64,000 nt of DNA from Enterobacter asburiae. Lineage in GTDB: Bacteria > Pseudomonadota > Gammaproteobacteria > Enterobacterales > Enterobacteriaceae. Shown one piece after another: positions 28,245 through 38,746 of the stretch; position 1 is the stretch's first letter; each line of letters opens with the position of its first letter. The translations under genes and the position numbers were made by a program. Under the pieces are notes generated by a model. That model did not search any database. It had not been told where the DNA came from and saw only the letters and a program-made list of their open reading frames with translations. The stretch lies in assembly GCA_011754535.1 (NCBI GenBank), contig JAAQVN010000001.1:3534001-3598000 (forward strand), in the 5' to 3' direction.

Positions 28245-31075
28245 TATTCGACCCTCACGACGATAGCTTCATTGGTTTTCGGATCCGTCGCCCAGCGCCC
28301 GCTGCCACTGACCAGCCGATACTGGTTGTTGCCGATATTTACCGGGGTAAAGTTTGACGCGGCGTTGACGTTCAGCCCGGCATCTTTCAGCGCCTGCTGC
28401 GCAGATGCGGTGTAGCGGTCCTTGAAAGTGGATTTGTCCATGCCAAAGGGCATTACCACGTCCCCACCATTAAAGCCCTTGTATACGCCGCCTGTGGCGT
28501 ACTGCGCTGCCTTTTCCACTACGTCGGAGTTGGCTGCATCAGTACGCGTCATTGAGGCATCGCCGGACTGATAAGCGATCCCGGCATAAGCGGCTTTGAA
28601 AAGGTTGTAGCTGAGCTGGCGCGCCTGCGGGTTATTGGCAAACGAGTTACCAACCTGATCGTCGAATGCACGTTTCAGCTTATCTTCGCTCGGCAACTGG
28701 ACCGGAGTTATCCCGGCGTCTTTCATCGCTTTTGTCGGGTTCAGCAGCTGGTCACCTGCCAGAATTACCTTCGATACGTCGTATTTGTTCATGGTCGGCT
28801 TGTAGCCAATGAACTGGCTGTAGGCGATTGCTGGCTTGGTGTTGTCGTACTGGTTATCCGGCGTGCCAAGAAGCAGCGCAGAATAGGCCGTTGCTGCGTT
28901 GTTCGGCGCGATAGCTGAAGCCACCTGGCGCATAGCCGGAGCAGAGAGCGCTTCACCCATGCTCTGCAGCAGGCTGATGGTCTGGTTAACGTCTTTGGTG
29001 CCGCGCACCTGCTCAGACAGCGCAGCGGCCTCCTCACTGGACAGGATGGGCGCATTGATGCCCAGCGCGCGCAGGCTCTCCTGAGATGAGAACCGGTTGG
29101 CAACCTCTGCAGTGATGTCGTTAGGGTTGTTGCTGGCGATCGGCTTATAGGCGCCAATCTCTACCGCGGCGTTAAACGGATTATTCTGGCGCTGGCTGAT
29201 AACCTTCGTGGCCGCCGCCGACACCTGATCGAACAATTCAGCGCGGGATGCATAGCCCTCTCCTGTTTCTTCAGTTCCTGGCTTCAGCTGATTGACGTAG
29301 GCTGTGATGCTGCTCGTCGGCATGTTGCGGAATGAGCCAATGTACTGCCCGGCGATCTGCGTATTCCGAAACTCGGTATAGCGGAGATTACCTTCCCGCA
29401 CCCCATAGGCCGCCAGGAAGTCGGTCTGCGTTGGTGCATCAGGAAAATCAACACCGCGCATGTATGCCGCGCTGGCATCGCGAACCCGGCTGTCGATACT
29501 GGTGCGATATTCCGCCTGCTGCTGCTTGCGAATTTGGTCAGCCTGGCGGAGGAAGGTTGCCTGCGCTTCAGGAGATGCAGCGTCGAATGCAGCATTGCCG
29601 GTATATCGCTTGGTGCTGGTCGGAAGCTGTGACAGGCCAATAGCTGCACTGACACCGGTGGCGAGCTGCTGGTCGCTGTATGGCTGGCTACCGTTCTCAT
29701 GCTGGATGATTGCAGCACACAGGGCCTTCAGCGTGTCAGGGTTTGATGCGTCAAGCTGCTGATCCGCAGTTACGCCGAGCTGAGCACATACTGCCTGAAT
29801 GTAAGCATCGGTGTTGTTATTGTCAGACGGCGGTGCCCAGCGGTTGATAATGTCACTGACGGTATCGATCCCCTGGCGCTGGTAAGACAGCAGGTTGCGG
29901 CCCAGCGCACGGATGCCATGCTCCGGAGTTTCGAATTTAGCAAATCGCCCATCGTCACCGGTCTGGCCTACCCACGGATTGGTTTTACTGTACTCGAGGT
30001 TTCCTGGGTTGTTATTGCGAATGCCGCGGGCGTCGCCTTTCTCACCTTTTACATAATACTGATCCTGCTGTTCGTGCAGCCTCTCAGCGTAGGCTGTGGC
30101 ATCTTCAGGATTGTCGAATATGCCTAAGTGCTTGCCAGTTTTTTCATATAACGAAATGGCTTCATCGTCAGAGAGTAATTTCCCATCGTCGCTTACGGTA
30201 GGAATCAGGACTTCACCTGAATCTGTTCCAATGGAAATTGTTCTAACGGTACTGATCGTTCCATCTTCGTTTTTAACAGATGGTCGATTAAAAAGGTTGA
30301 TATTGCCCTGAGTCACCATTCCTTTTGTAGTTTTAGGATCTCCACCATAAGGATTAACCGTTGCCCGCTTTGAACCAGAAACCGTGTCGCTCAGCTCGCC
30401 ATTGCTCTGGATGAACTCAATAGAGTTGTTAGCCGACCACTGAGAAAGAGCTGTATCAGCAACCTTCTCCTTAAATTCAGTCTTTTTCGCCTGAATCTGC
30501 TCGGCGCTCCAGCCATGCGCAGCGCCGTAGTCGTCGATTTGCTGGAAAGTCTGCTGGTTGTACAGCACATAGTTAGCATTATCGCCGTATGCGGCTGCAG
30601 CCAGTTTCCCGTTGTTCGCCAGAGTCGCCTGGAACTGCCATTCTTCGTAGGCATTCAGCTGGCTAATCTCGTGGCGACCGGCCTGGGTCGTGAACTGGGT
30701 TCGCATTTGCTGCGCCTGCTGCATGAAGCCTGCGCGCGCCCCCTCAGGCAGTGTCATGGCAATCTGCTCAGCCTGTGAATCAAACTGCTGGGTGTATTCC
30801 TGGCCCTTACCAAGGGCATTTTTACCCTGAAGATTCAGCAGTCCGGTATCAGGGTTAGTCAACAGATCACTCGATACCTGACTAAGTTGCAGTGATGCAT
30901 CCTGCGCCTGTGCAACATCTGCGCGCTGCTTGGCCTGCGCGAATGCGCCAGCGTATTGCTCTGCAGCCTGACCAAGAACATCAGCGGTTTGAGGTGTATC
31001 GAACGCCTGAAGACCAGGTGACTGGAATCCCCTGCTCTCTACCTGCCTACCGTTTACAGTTGGTACCGTTGGCAT
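28244..31075 (-). CDS. Large virion protein with a peptidoglycan-hydrolase-like segment
   Basis: A 943-residue helical protein. Residues about 345-420 ([42 protein letters not shown]) form a segment seen in many phage virion proteins and thought to be muramidase-like. An extra module at about residues 225-345 ([18 protein letters not shown]) is more AT-rich than its surroundings and looks inserted. It probably opens the cell wall during DNA entry. The GGAG at 7 to 10 bases upstream supports the start. Confidence 0.78.
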   Translation of the reverse strand: MPTVPTVNGRQVESRGFQSPGLQAFDTPQTADVLGQAAEQYAGAFAQAKQRADVAQAQDASLQLSQVSSDLLTNPDTGLLNLQGKNALGKGQEYTQQFDSQAEQIAMTLPEGARAGFMQQAQQMRTQFTTQAGRHEISQLNAYEEWQFQATLANNGKLAAAAYGDNANYVLYNQQTFQQIDDYGAAHGWSAEQIQAKKTEFKEKVADTALSQWSANNSIEFIQSNGELSDTVSGSKRATVNPYGGDPKTTKGMVTQGNINLFNRPSVKNEDGTISTVRTISIGTDSGEVLIPTVSDDGKLLSDDEAISLYEKTGKHLGIFDNPEDATAYAERLHEQQDQYYVKGEKGDARGIRNNNPGNLEYSKTNPWVGQTGDDGRFAKFETPEHGIRALGRNLLSYQRQGIDTVSDIINRWAPPSDNNNTDAYIQAVCAQLGVTADQQLDASNPDTLKALCAAIIQHENGSQPYSDQQLATGVSAAIGLSQLPTSTKRYTGNAAFDAASPEAQATFLRQADQIRKQQQAEYRTSIDSRVRDASAAYMRGVDFPDAPTQTDFLAAYGVREGNLRYTEFRNTQIAGQYIGSFRNMPTSSITAYVNQLKPGTEETGEGYASRAELFDQVSAAATKVISQRQNNPFNAAVEIGAYKPIASNNPNDITAEVANRFSSQESLRALGINAPILSSEEAAALSEQVRGTKDVNQTISLLQSMGEALSAPAMRQVASAIAPNNAATAYSALLLGTPDNQYDNTKPAIAYSQFIGYKPTMNKYDVSKVILAGDQLLNPTKAMKDAGITPVQLPSEDKLKRAFDDQVGNSFANNPQARQLSYNLFKAAYAGIAYQSGDASMTRTDAANSDVVEKAAQYATGGVYKGFNGGDVVMPFGMDKSTFKDRYTASAQQALKDAGLNVNAASNFTPVNIGNNQYRLVSGSGRWATDPKTNEAIVVRVE

Positions 31076-31084
31076 GATATCTCC

Positions 31085-31624
31085 TTATCGACCGGTTGGC
31101 GTTCCGACAGCAGCGCTGATAGGAGCTGCTTTCTGGGTGAATGGTGACCATGTTCCGCCGCCCATCTGATACGCGCCATATGCTTTTAACGGGGTTGTCA
31201 GCAGTGTCTGAGTAACTGCAGCATTACCAGCGCTGCGCGCAGCATCGGCCTGAGACTGATAATTACTTCCCTGAACCTGATAGCCATAAGCCTCACGCTG
31301 GGCGTTATTGACAGTGGTCAGGGCATCCAGGGTGCCGAATTGTGCCGTATCGCCGAAGATATCCAGAGCGTTACCCGTGGAAAGCTCCGCGCCTGTTGCG
31401 CCCATTGTGGCGGCCTGGGTGCCAGCAGCCTGCCTGTTGCGGCGGCGAATCTCATCAGCCTGAGCATTACCACGGTTGATAGAGTCCTGCGCCTGGGATT
31501 CAGCAATATCAGCATTTTTCTCAGCCACTGCTGAAGTATATTTTGCCTGCTGGTTCTGGCTGTATGCGCTGGCGGCGGCAGATGCCACCGTTACGGCAAC
31601 CAGGGCGATCGCTGGGCTACACAT
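31085..31624 (-). CDS. Internal virion protein, T7 gp14-like
   Basis: A 179-residue Ala/Gln-rich protein with a hydrophobic N-terminus (AIALVAVTVASAAASAYSQNQQ) followed by a helical domain (EIRRRNRQAAGTQAATMGA), the pattern of gp14-type core proteins. Its start overlaps the stop of the gene before it. Confidence 0.72.
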   Translation of the reverse strand: MCSPAIALVAVTVASAAASAYSQNQQAKYTSAVAEKNADIAESQAQDSINRGNAQADEIRRRNRQAAGTQAATMGATGAELSTGNALDIFGDTAQFGTLDALTTVNNAQREAYGYQVQGSNYQSQADAARSAGNAAVTQTLLTTPLKAYGAYQMGGGTWSPFTQKAAPISAAVGTPTGR

Positions 31625-32088
31625 TATTTTCTCTCCATGTGGAAACGGTGGAACGGCAGACGCTGGATGCCATACGGCTTAGGATCTTCAATAGTGAAAC
31701 CAAGCCAGTGCAGCCATACGCGCGCGACGTGGTTGCGGGCATCAACATAATTCTCAAGATACGGGTAAACGGAAAGCATTGCATTGACCACCTTCCCGCA
31801 CCGGCGCAGGAAGGTGCGCTGGTATTTCTCCAGCGCGTTTGTGCCGACCAGCCATGGAATGCCGCTGCCGCCGATCATGGATGCCGGTGCCACGCCGAAG
31901 ATGGTTACCACCTCCCCGTTGACCAGCCCGGCGCAGCAGAATGTTGACGTGCGTAGCCCGGTTTCCAGCACGCGCCTCGGACCCCATCCGTTTGTTGCCA
32001 GAAATTCGTCGATGTCAGCCTGTCTGACATGTGGCAGCATAGCTTCGATGTGATCTGCAGTGGCAGGAACGATCTGCGCGTTAAGCAT
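31624..32088 (-). CDS. Virion-associated protein with N-acetyltransferase-like fold
   Basis: A 154-residue protein like those found between tail and ejection genes in many short-tailed phages (T7 gp13-like position). The central phrase GVAPASMIGGSGIPWLVGTNAL and the later YLENYVDARNHVARVWLHWLGF resemble GNAT proteins. It is likely a structural use of the fold, not an enzyme. Confidence 0.7.
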   Translation of the reverse strand: MLNAQIVPATADHIEAMLPHVRQADIDEFLATNGWGPRRVLETGLRTSTFCCAGLVNGEVVTIFGVAPASMIGGSGIPWLVGTNALEKYQRTFLRRCGKVVNAMLSVYPYLENYVDARNHVARVWLHWLGFTIEDPKPYGIQRLPFHRFHMERK

Positions 32089-34559
32089 CAGAACCCCCCT
32101 ACGGTAAGGCGTGGGATTACTGCCAGAACGGAAAGCGGCAGAGGGTCGAGTTGACGCACTTTAACGCGCCCGTTTTTATCCCAGTTGCTGTCAAGCTTCA
32201 CCTCAACCTTGCCAGTGGCATCATCAACCGGGTCGTCGTAAAACTCGAATTCACGCTGCGGATATTCGTACCATTCTCCGCCCGGCGTCGTTGCCCATAT
32301 TCCGCGGCTGGCGTTGACGACCATCGTCACTGTCGGGATGACCTGCTTTTTATCCAGCAGCGTTTCCTGCCCGTTGATGTTGATGTCCAGCGTTTCGAAT
32401 TCAGCGGTTATCGGCAGCCCGATATGCACCACTGCGCCAGGTGATTCCAGCGTGACAGCGCCACCAGTTACGATTTTCTGCGGCTCTACGCTGGCGTCTG
32501 AGAGGATATTTACGGTCTGACCTTCCAGATGAGAAAGACCGCTGAAGGTCTGGCGTGCCATCTGCCAGTTAGTTGTGGCCGCGCTGCGCAGAGCAGCAGG
32601 AACGTTACGGTTAAAACGTACAACCACCGCCGTGCTGCTGGTTACCGAAACAATATCGCCGCGTAACTCTTTCGCCACCACCGCGCCAGTGTCAGGATCC
32701 GATTCTGAGTACGGAAACTGGATCTGCGCACCGACGTCCGTGTTGACGAAATAAGCCCCGCCAGTAATCGTTACCGGGTAGTCGACCTGATAACTCCAGT
32801 CTCCAGCGCCGCCGCTGATGGTCATTGTGCGTGTTGAGGTATTGCGCCCGTCATAGCTCAGTCCACAATCGACAAAGAACGCATCTTCATCGCTTGTAAA
32901 CAGGCGGCTTGACAGGCGCTCAATGTAACGCTTCGTCTGCCCGTTAATGGTGCGATTCACCACGAAGTAGACTGCGTCTTCGTTGCCTTCACTGATGCAG
33001 CAGGTGCTTTCATACTTTCCAGTACTGGACTGCGGCGCCCAGGCAAACACCTGCTGATCGCGCAGATAGGTCAGCACCAGCAGCTTGCCGTCGTCACGAA
33101 TGCAAAACGCGCTGCTGTAGGGCACGATGCAGAATGACCAGTCGACAATACTGCGCTTCTGGAACAGGTGGTTTGCCAGTATAGTAAGGTCAGTACCCTG
33201 GTACCCGTCGACGTCGAAGGAATAAGCCAGATCACGGACCACGCTTCCCTTCTCCTGGATAAAAAGCGCGATGTTAGCCACCGAGATAGGCGGAACATTG
33301 CTTGACCCGTTATTGCCCTGAGAGCTGAACGAGAACGCCGACGGCGTGAGGACCTTATTCTGGTCTCCGGATATCGTATATTCACCGCCAGACGTCAGCG
33401 CGACCAGGCTGCCAACATCGATAAGATGGCGGATCTCATTCACCTGTCGGCCGGCGTAGGTGTAGATGATGCGATCGTCATCCTGAATAGGGTTGTTCTT
33501 GCCGAAGTCTTTATAGTCGCCGGTTCGACTGGCCCAGATGGTTTGTGGGTACGCGGTAGACGCGGCGAAATACAGGCGCTGCTGGTAGTAAACGACGGTG
33601 CTTGGATAGCCATTGACGCTGTTCCAGGCGTATTTTGCCCATTTATAGCTGCCATTGGCTGACCCGACAACCTGAGAAGGGATGTAACTGATTACAGTAG
33701 CGGTGGCGGTAGTGCCGGACGCAGCTGTGATACGCACAATACCGAAACCGCTGTGCAGGTATTCCCACTGTATGCCTGTATCGCTATCCCCGGTACCACC
33801 CCAGCCATCCCAGGACATGCCTTCAGTATGCGAAGGCCGAAGAGTACCTGTCTTCCCTGCAGTGTTGGCCCGGTAGTAGTTGCTGTCAGCACGGCGCACG
33901 TCGTTGATAGCCGTGGTTTTGCTGGTCTCCCAGACAGGAACGGAATCAACCGCAGGCTGCTCAAGATAAAAGAGCTTCCCTACCTGCTCAGCGCCAAAGA
34001 TGGCAGAGCTGGCCGTCAGCGTAATTGTGCCGGTGCTGGCGCTGGCGTAAACCTTCACTGACTCGTCAACATTGATATCTTCGAACGGTCCGTTTTTGGT
34101 GGTGACGTCGACTATCTGCCAGTTATCATGTGCGTAGCGGCGCAACTCCTTCGGTGGGTAGGACGGGTGCACCAGCGTAAGAACATCGGCGCTCTGTGTG
34201 AATTTGATGCGGAACAGGTCGGCCTCTGCATACGGCATAGCCAGCTCGTAGATTACATTGCTGCTGTTCAGCACATACGCGCCGTCTTTGATAACACGCA
34301 TGTAACCGTCGCCAAACTCCAGCGCATAGGTCTGAACGGTCGAGAACTGGAACGGGATGAGGCGGCATTTTTTGTTCGAATATTTTGCTTCGCCGACGAA
34401 GCGCGTGCCAGGTCGATTCTCCACCCCGCCATACTGGCGGACTATGAAGTTATCGCACTTTCGCAGAGCCACCTGATACTTCGACATATCGATGCGCCCA
34501 TACAGCGACGGGCCAATCTCACCGCCGGCAAAGCTCGGCTGTATCCAGCTGAAAGCCAT
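32088..34559 (-). CDS. Tail hub/tubular protein
   Basis: An 823-residue protein whose start (WIQPSFAGGEIGPSLYGRIDMSKYQ...CDNFIVRQYGGVENRPGT) is common to tail-tube/nozzle proteins of short-tailed phages. Its length and place after the adaptor gene agree. It forms the channel below the portal and probably carries the tailspikes. Confidence 0.82.
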   Translation of the reverse strand: MAFSWIQPSFAGGEIGPSLYGRIDMSKYQVALRKCDNFIVRQYGGVENRPGTRFVGEAKYSNKKCRLIPFQFSTVQTYALEFGDGYMRVIKDGAYVLNSSNVIYELAMPYAEADLFRIKFTQSADVLTLVHPSYPPKELRRYAHDNWQIVDVTTKNGPFEDINVDESVKVYASASTGTITLTASSAIFGAEQVGKLFYLEQPAVDSVPVWETSKTTAINDVRRADSNYYRANTAGKTGTLRPSHTEGMSWDGWGGTGDSDTGIQWEYLHSGFGIVRITAASGTTATATVISYIPSQVVGSANGSYKWAKYAWNSVNGYPSTVVYYQQRLYFAASTAYPQTIWASRTGDYKDFGKNNPIQDDDRIIYTYAGRQVNEIRHLIDVGSLVALTSGGEYTISGDQNKVLTPSAFSFSSQGNNGSSNVPPISVANIALFIQEKGSVVRDLAYSFDVDGYQGTDLTILANHLFQKRSIVDWSFCIVPYSSAFCIRDDGKLLVLTYLRDQQVFAWAPQSSTGKYESTCCISEGNEDAVYFVVNRTINGQTKRYIERLSSRLFTSDEDAFFVDCGLSYDGRNTSTRTMTISGGAGDWSYQVDYPVTITGGAYFVNTDVGAQIQFPYSESDPDTGAVVAKELRGDIVSVTSSTAVVVRFNRNVPAALRSAATTNWQMARQTFSGLSHLEGQTVNILSDASVEPQKIVTGGAVTLESPGAVVHIGLPITAEFETLDININGQETLLDKKQVIPTVTMVVNASRGIWATTPGGEWYEYPQREFEFYDDPVDDATGKVEVKLDSNWDKNGRVKVRQLDPLPLSVLAVIPRLTVGGF

Positions 34560-35164
34560 TATGACAACCTCGCTGCTGTAAACTCATCGACTGGTGGCTG
34601 CGGCTCCTGAGATTCGTTCTGGCTGTGAGAGCCAGCACTAAGGATGACTTTTTGGTACATGTTCAGGGCGTTGTTACCGAGATCTGCGCTGCCGGTTAGC
34701 GGCATGTTGATGGCGGCGGCCAGACGCCAGGACAGAGCTTCCATAAAGATGGGATCGAACATGTTCACGTCAGTGACGCGCGCAATGTACTTCAGCCAGG
34801 CCTGCGGCTGGTCGGTGTAAATCAGCTTCCCAGTGCCGTCACCGTTGGATCCGACCTCATAGTTGATGCGCATGGCAGCCGTCGGGTTACGAACACCGGG
34901 CACCATAATTTCGGTGATCCGAACGCAGTCAGTCGGGTACTGGTATGCGTATTGCCAGTCAGGCGGCGGATTATTGGTATCGGCCAGCGCCAGGCGTTTG
35001 GTGGCAAAGTTCCAGTCAAAGTCCGCCAGCGCAGCATCACGGCATGAATCGAAATGCAGGGAGCACTGCCCGGCCTCTTTGCTGGCCTCTTTCAGGCTGT
35101 TAATGCTGCGGCTGTTTCCGATATTGCTCAGCGCGCGATTGCAGATCTCGATAACGGAGGCCAT
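34559..35164 (-). CDS. Head-tail adaptor protein
   Basis: A 201-residue mostly helical protein (SVIEICNRALSNIGNSRSINS at residues 3-23) of the gp11/P22 gp4-like adaptor type. It joins portal and tail. It overlaps the tail hub start by one base. Confidence 0.75.
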   Translation of the reverse strand: MASVIEICNRALSNIGNSRSINSLKEASKEAGQCSLHFDSCRDAALADFDWNFATKRLALADTNNPPPDWQYAYQYPTDCVRITEIMVPGVRNPTAAMRINYEVGSNGDGTGKLIYTDQPQAWLKYIARVTDVNMFDPIFMEALSWRLAAAINMPLTGSADLGNNALNMYQKVILSAGSHSQNESQEPQPPVDEFTAARLS

Positions 35165-35487
35165 TAATCATCCTCCCCACCATAGAGAGTCTGGGCGGCG
35201 GTTTTGGGCTTTTCACCTGATACCGGGCTGAGTGCCATGTCAGTGATCTGCAAGCTGGCATCGTGCCGGACACCCTCACCATCTTCGCGAGTCGACATGC
35301 TTTTGATGATAGCTTTGGCTGAGATCATCACCTCAGTACCTACAGGCTGCGGCGTTGCACCGAGTTTCTTCAGTGTTTCATTGTCAAGATTGATGCATAG
35401 ACCCCATGGATAATCATCGCGGGTTTTTGTTTCACCAGATTCATCCTGGTAGCTGTCAGTGCCGGTTTTGAGGTTTACCAGTTCCAT
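35164..35487 (-). CDS. Small capsid-associated (staple-like) protein
   Basis: A 107-residue acidic protein. The start at 35487 (MELVNLK) follows GGAGT; an upstream Met at 35502 is in frame. Position between cement and adaptor genes suggests a minor capsid protein. I base the name on place, not on a motif. Confidence 0.6.
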   Translation of the reverse strand: MELVNLKTGTDSYQDESGETKTRDDYPWGLCINLDNETLKKLGATPQPVGTEVMISAKAIIKSMSTREDGEGVRHDASLQITDMALSPVSGEKPKTAAQTLYGGEDD

Positions 35488-35504
35488 AGCGGACTCCTGC
35501 AATA

Positions 35505-35525
35505 AAGGGGCCGAAGCCCCTTGTT
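35505..35525 (-). terminator. Internal terminator/attenuator in the head operon
   Basis: AAGGGGC-CGAA-GCCCCTT with a TTTATT tail on the minus strand. It lies between the 122-residue gene and the staple-like gene, so it may lower expression of the downstream tail genes relative to capsid genes. Confidence 0.5.
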
Positions 35526-35538
35526 TTATTAGCGAGGC

Positions 35539-35907
35539 TTAGACGCCCAGTTTTTGCCGCTCTTCAGCGATACGTTCTTTGATCGTTTCAACATTCATGT
35601 TGCCAGGCTTCTTGTTGAAAAGTTCTTCGTACTGCTGGCGTAGCGAGGATTCATCTTCACTGAAGGTATTGGCATCGTTATCGCCAGTATCTTCCTTGCC
35701 CTCATCGTCAGCCTGTGGTTCAGGCTGAGAATCAACAGGCACGATTCCACGCTTCTGGTCTGCCTTTTTCTTTGCCGCCTTCGCCGCTGCATTGATCGGC
35801 TCCAGTGCCGATCCTGGCTCACCTTCATATTCAATCTCTGAACCTTCAGGCCAGAGGTTATTATGAATATGGGATAAGCGCAGGACGCGGTATTTTGCTT
35901 TTTCCAT
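35539..35907 (-). CDS. Capsid-region protein with C-terminal HeH/LEM-like motif
   Basis: A 122-residue protein: a small N-terminal domain (KYRVLRLSHIHNNLWPEGSEIEY), an acidic linker and a helical end (LRQQYEELFNKKPGNMNVETIKERI) that resembles HeH/LEM motifs seen in phage head genes. The start at 35907 is preferred over 35916. Likely role in head completion; unproven. Confidence 0.65.
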   Translation of the reverse strand: MEKAKYRVLRLSHIHNNLWPEGSEIEYEGEPGSALEPINAAAKAAKKKADQKRGIVPVDSQPEPQADDEGKEDTGDNDANTFSEDESSLRQQYEELFNKKPGNMNVETIKERIAEERQKLGV

Positions 35908-35917
35908 CGCTGTCACC

Positions 35918-36358
35918 TTAGCCAGTCACTTTGGAACGGATCGGGTAATAAGGAGTGTTGTTGTCAACATCCAGATTAATGCCCGAGGTGAACGCCCCAG
36001 CAGTCAGCGGGCCGGTGCCTACTGAGTAGTTGACGCGCAGATAGCGCTGGACGCCCGCCGGGACCTTGGCAGAGAACAGGCGTTTACCAGCGGTCAACGC
36101 CGCCAGTGCCAGCGTGCCGCTGTCGTACAGCGTGGTCCAGGTGGAGTTATCCGGGCTGGTCTGCAACTGAACGTTCAGGGTTGCGGCACCAGCTGCAGTT
36201 GCAGTAGTGTTCACGTTTGCCCAGAACTCCAGAGGCTCGCCAACGCCGATATCGCGGCGGGTGCCGTCGATAGGGCCAAGGTCGATAACGTCGGTGGAAG
36301 CAGCAGAAGCCGTAACCGCCTGCGCTTCGGAGAACATCAACAGTTTGTCGAGGATCAT
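35918..36358 (-). CDS. Capsid cement (decoration) protein, Bbp16/epsilon15 gp10-like
   Basis: A 146-residue protein rich in beta-forming and small residues (LNVQLQTSPDNSTWTTLYDSG), of a kind found directly after the major capsid gene in BPP-1- and epsilon15-type phages. It clamps the outer shell. A hairpin (ATGGGCC/GGCCCAT, 36374-36393) separates it from the major capsid gene. Confidence 0.78.
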   Translation of the reverse strand: MILDKLLMFSEAQAVTASAASTDVIDLGPIDGTRRDIGVGEPLEFWANVNTTATAAGAATLNVQLQTSPDNSTWTTLYDSGTLALAALTAGKRLFSAKVPAGVQRYLRVNYSVGTGPLTAGAFTSGINLDVDNNTPYYPIRSKVTG

Positions 36359-36409
36359 TTTCTTTCTCCATTCATGGGCCGGTTAAGGCCCATCAGTTAA
36401 TGACAGGCG

Positions 36410-37396
36410 TTAAACAACGCGCGCTTCTGTTTCCAGAATCGCATCTGTTTCACGGATTGGGATGCCACGGAACGCGGTCCACCATTCGCCTTCGGTCTCT
36501 TTTACGGTCAGAGCCAGAGAGGCTTTGTCCAGAGACTGAAGATCGAGAGCCTGGGCAACGGTGCGGTTCATGTAGAACACCGGCTTGCCCATGCCGCGGT
36601 TTGGAATGCGGTGCAGCGCTTTCACCATCAGGCTTACGATGTTTGCTGCTGAGCCTGGCACTGACAGATCGCTCACATCGATGTTGGCGATGCGGACAAC
36701 ATAGCGCCAGTCACGCAGGGAAAGGCCGTTATCCCATTTGTAGTGGGTGCGGTAGCCTTCATAGCGCCCACCATTGGCATCAAACAGAGTTTCCTGGCCT
36801 TTATCTTCCATCTGCAGGCCTGCCTTCTGACCTTTAGGGAAGATGCCATGTACAGTGTTTTCACCCCATACCACCAGCCAGATTGAGGTGTTATCGGTAC
36901 CGGTACCGCCAGCGTCGATAATGTTCTGGCCGTTGCCAGCCGACTTGCTGGAGTAACGGGAGGACAGCCCCATGAACTGTTGTGGGTTCACGCTGGTGTC
37001 ACCATAGAACAGCGTCTGAGCCATCTGCTGGTTCATGCCTTCGATAAACGCACGGTCTTCAGAAAGGCGGAATTCAGCAGTGTTGCCGTTCAGATCAGCC
37101 AGAGACTTATCGACTTCGGCATATGTTTCCAGCATGCCTACTGAGTCAGTGACCTGGACGGTGGTTGACTTGCTTGGCTGCACACCATAGTTCAGCAAGC
37201 GCCAGGTAGCCTGAGGCAAACCAGAACGAATAGTGGTCCGGTGACCGGTTGGCAGGTTGCCTTCAACGATCAGCATGTCCTGCAGGATCGGGTTAGTTTG
37301 ACCGAGAAGTTCGATAATCTTATCGATTTTCCCGTTTGGGTCGATGCGCTTACCCCAGTCTGCCAGCGTCAGCGCAGTTAAGCCTTTAACAGCCAT
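36410..37396 (-). CDS. Major capsid protein (HK97 fold, epsilon15-like)
   Basis: A 328-residue protein. LTLADWGKRIDPNGKIDKI at the start, NLPTGHRTTIRSGLP near residue 45 and LNYGVQPSKSTTVQVTDS near residue 67 are as in epsilon15-type capsid proteins. It forms the shell on the scaffold encoded by the gene before it, 14 bp away. Confidence 0.92.
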   Translation of the reverse strand: MAVKGLTALTLADWGKRIDPNGKIDKIIELLGQTNPILQDMLIVEGNLPTGHRTTIRSGLPQATWRLLNYGVQPSKSTTVQVTDSVGMLETYAEVDKSLADLNGNTAEFRLSEDRAFIEGMNQQMAQTLFYGDTSVNPQQFMGLSSRYSSKSAGNGQNIIDAGGTGTDNTSIWLVVWGENTVHGIFPKGQKAGLQMEDKGQETLFDANGGRYEGYRTHYKWDNGLSLRDWRYVVRIANIDVSDLSVPGSAANIVSLMVKALHRIPNRGMGKPVFYMNRTVAQALDLQSLDKASLALTVKETEGEWWTAFRGIPIRETDAILETEARVV

Positions 37397-37410
37397 GGTT
37401 ATATCCTCTC

Positions 37411-38115
37411 TTATTTGCCATAGAGCACTTCGGCCGCACTACGCTGGCCTTGATTACTGCCATCGACCATGCCGTCTTCAGACATGGCTTTACCGATTTT
37501 GATGAAGGTCTTCACCAGTTCCGGGTGATTACCCAGGCCGGTGCCTTCGAGATATTCTTTCAGTGCAGAGGAGCCAAATATGTCCATTGCACGCTGCGCT
37601 GCGCTGAGGTTTGCGGTCAGCTTGTCGCCGCCGATCTCTTTGTCAGCCTTCACATCGGCTGCCCACTGCTCTGTCTGCGCCTGCCAGGCTTCTGCCTGAC
37701 GCTGCTGAACACCGGCCAGAATTTTCGGGTACGCGTCCACCAGTTTCTGCGCCTGCTCATTGGTCAGGTTCAGATCGCGGGCAACCGGCTCGAAGTCCTT
37801 CAGCGCTTCGGTATCAAGCTCTACGCCTTCGCCAGCGGTAAATTCGTATTTCTCCGGCGCACCTTCCTGCTTCTGGTCTTTTTCTTCAGCAGGCTTGTCT
37901 GCTGGCTTTTCACCATCAGCGGGTTTGTCTTCCTGAGGCTTGTCACCTTCAGCGCCAGGATGCTGCTTATCGACTTCTTGGTTCGCTGGTTCGCCTGCAG
38001 GTGAAGGAGCATCGGCAGCAGGTGCAGATTGCTCAGACGGTGCAGGTGCTGCGCCACCATCAGCTGGTTGCTCATTGCAAAGACGGCGGTGCAGCAAACG
38101 TTCAAATAAATTCAT
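37411..38115 (-). CDS. Capsid scaffolding protein
   Basis: A 234-residue protein with a long Pro/Glu/Lys-rich disordered half (residues 16-85, many KPAD/EKP units) and a helical C-terminal half (LNLTNEQAQKLVDAYPKIL). This shape and the place just before the major capsid gene are those of scaffolds. No protease motif is seen. Confidence 0.82.
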   Translation of the reverse strand: MNLFERLLHRRLCNEQPADGGAAPAPSEQSAPAADAPSPAGEPANQEVDKQHPGAEGDKPQEDKPADGEKPADKPAEEKDQKQEGAPEKYEFTAGEGVELDTEALKDFEPVARDLNLTNEQAQKLVDAYPKILAGVQQRQAEAWQAQTEQWAADVKADKEIGGDKLTANLSAAQRAMDIFGSSALKEYLEGTGLGNHPELVKTFIKIGKAMSEDGMVDGSNQGQRSAAEVLYGK

Positions 38116-38126
38116 TGTTTATCTCC

Positions 38127-38450
38127 TTAAACCGGTATCGTTTTGGCTTTGAGCTGCGCCAGGACAGCGGCAAGAGTGGTGCGCAGTGCTGTGGTGTCAT
38201 TCAGCAAAGCGTTGTATTTGCTAACCAGGTCGTTGTGGTCAGTAACAAGCCCTGCAACGTCTGATGCTGAAGAGTTGGTATCAGCGGTTGCTGTCATTGC
38301 AGCCGGAGCCGCAATCGTCGCCCCCAGCTTCACACCGCCGTAATCAGTAGTGGTTGGGGCGCCAATTACTGCCGGAGCCGGATCCGGAACCTCTACCACC
38401 TGATTTGCACCATCAAGGCGCACGACGCGTTGGGTTTGTACCTGTGTCAT
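38127..38450 (-). CDS. Small head-region protein
   Basis: A 107-residue protein with a Pro-rich N-terminal part and a helical C-terminus (LVTDHNDLVSKYNALLNDTTALRTTLAAVLAQL) of the kind found in trimeric phage structural proteins. It overlaps the upstream gene by four bases. Function unknown. Confidence 0.65.
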   Translation of the reverse strand: MTQVQTQRVVRLDGANQVVEVPDPAPAVIGAPTTTDYGGVKLGATIAAPAAMTATADTNSSASDVAGLVTDHNDLVSKYNALLNDTTALRTTLAAVLAQLKAKTIPV

Positions 38451-38746
38451 ACATTTTCCTCACCGGCCTCTTCGGCCATCTTCAGATACTGATCAGGGCA
38501 GTGCGTCATGACGCGCTGAAACAGAACCAGAGCCAGGTTGCGCTGCCCTTCGTTGAATGCTGTGATGTTCGGGTCTACGTTGAAGCAAGTACCGAACACC
38601 TGACCTTTCTCCAGCAGCGACCAGATGACGCGTCGGCCCTGCTCGCTACCCATGACGAACTGGATATCTTCGATATCGCGCTGAGCCAGAAGATCCTGCT
38701 TGGCTTCCAGTTCCGCTTTGCGTTCTTCATCGTCGATATACGTCAT
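38447..38746 (-). CDS. Conserved small phage protein downstream of portal
   Basis: A 99-residue protein (DLLAQRDIEDIQFVMGSEQGRRVIWSLLEKGQVFG) seen beside portal genes of podoviruses; several relatives have this size. It overlaps both neighbours by four bases, so it is translated with them. Function unknown. Confidence 0.7.
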   Translation of the reverse strand: MTYIDDEERKAELEAKQDLLAQRDIEDIQFVMGSEQGRRVIWSLLEKGQVFGTCFNVDPNITAFNEGQRNLALVLFQRVMTHCPDQYLKMAEEAGEENV

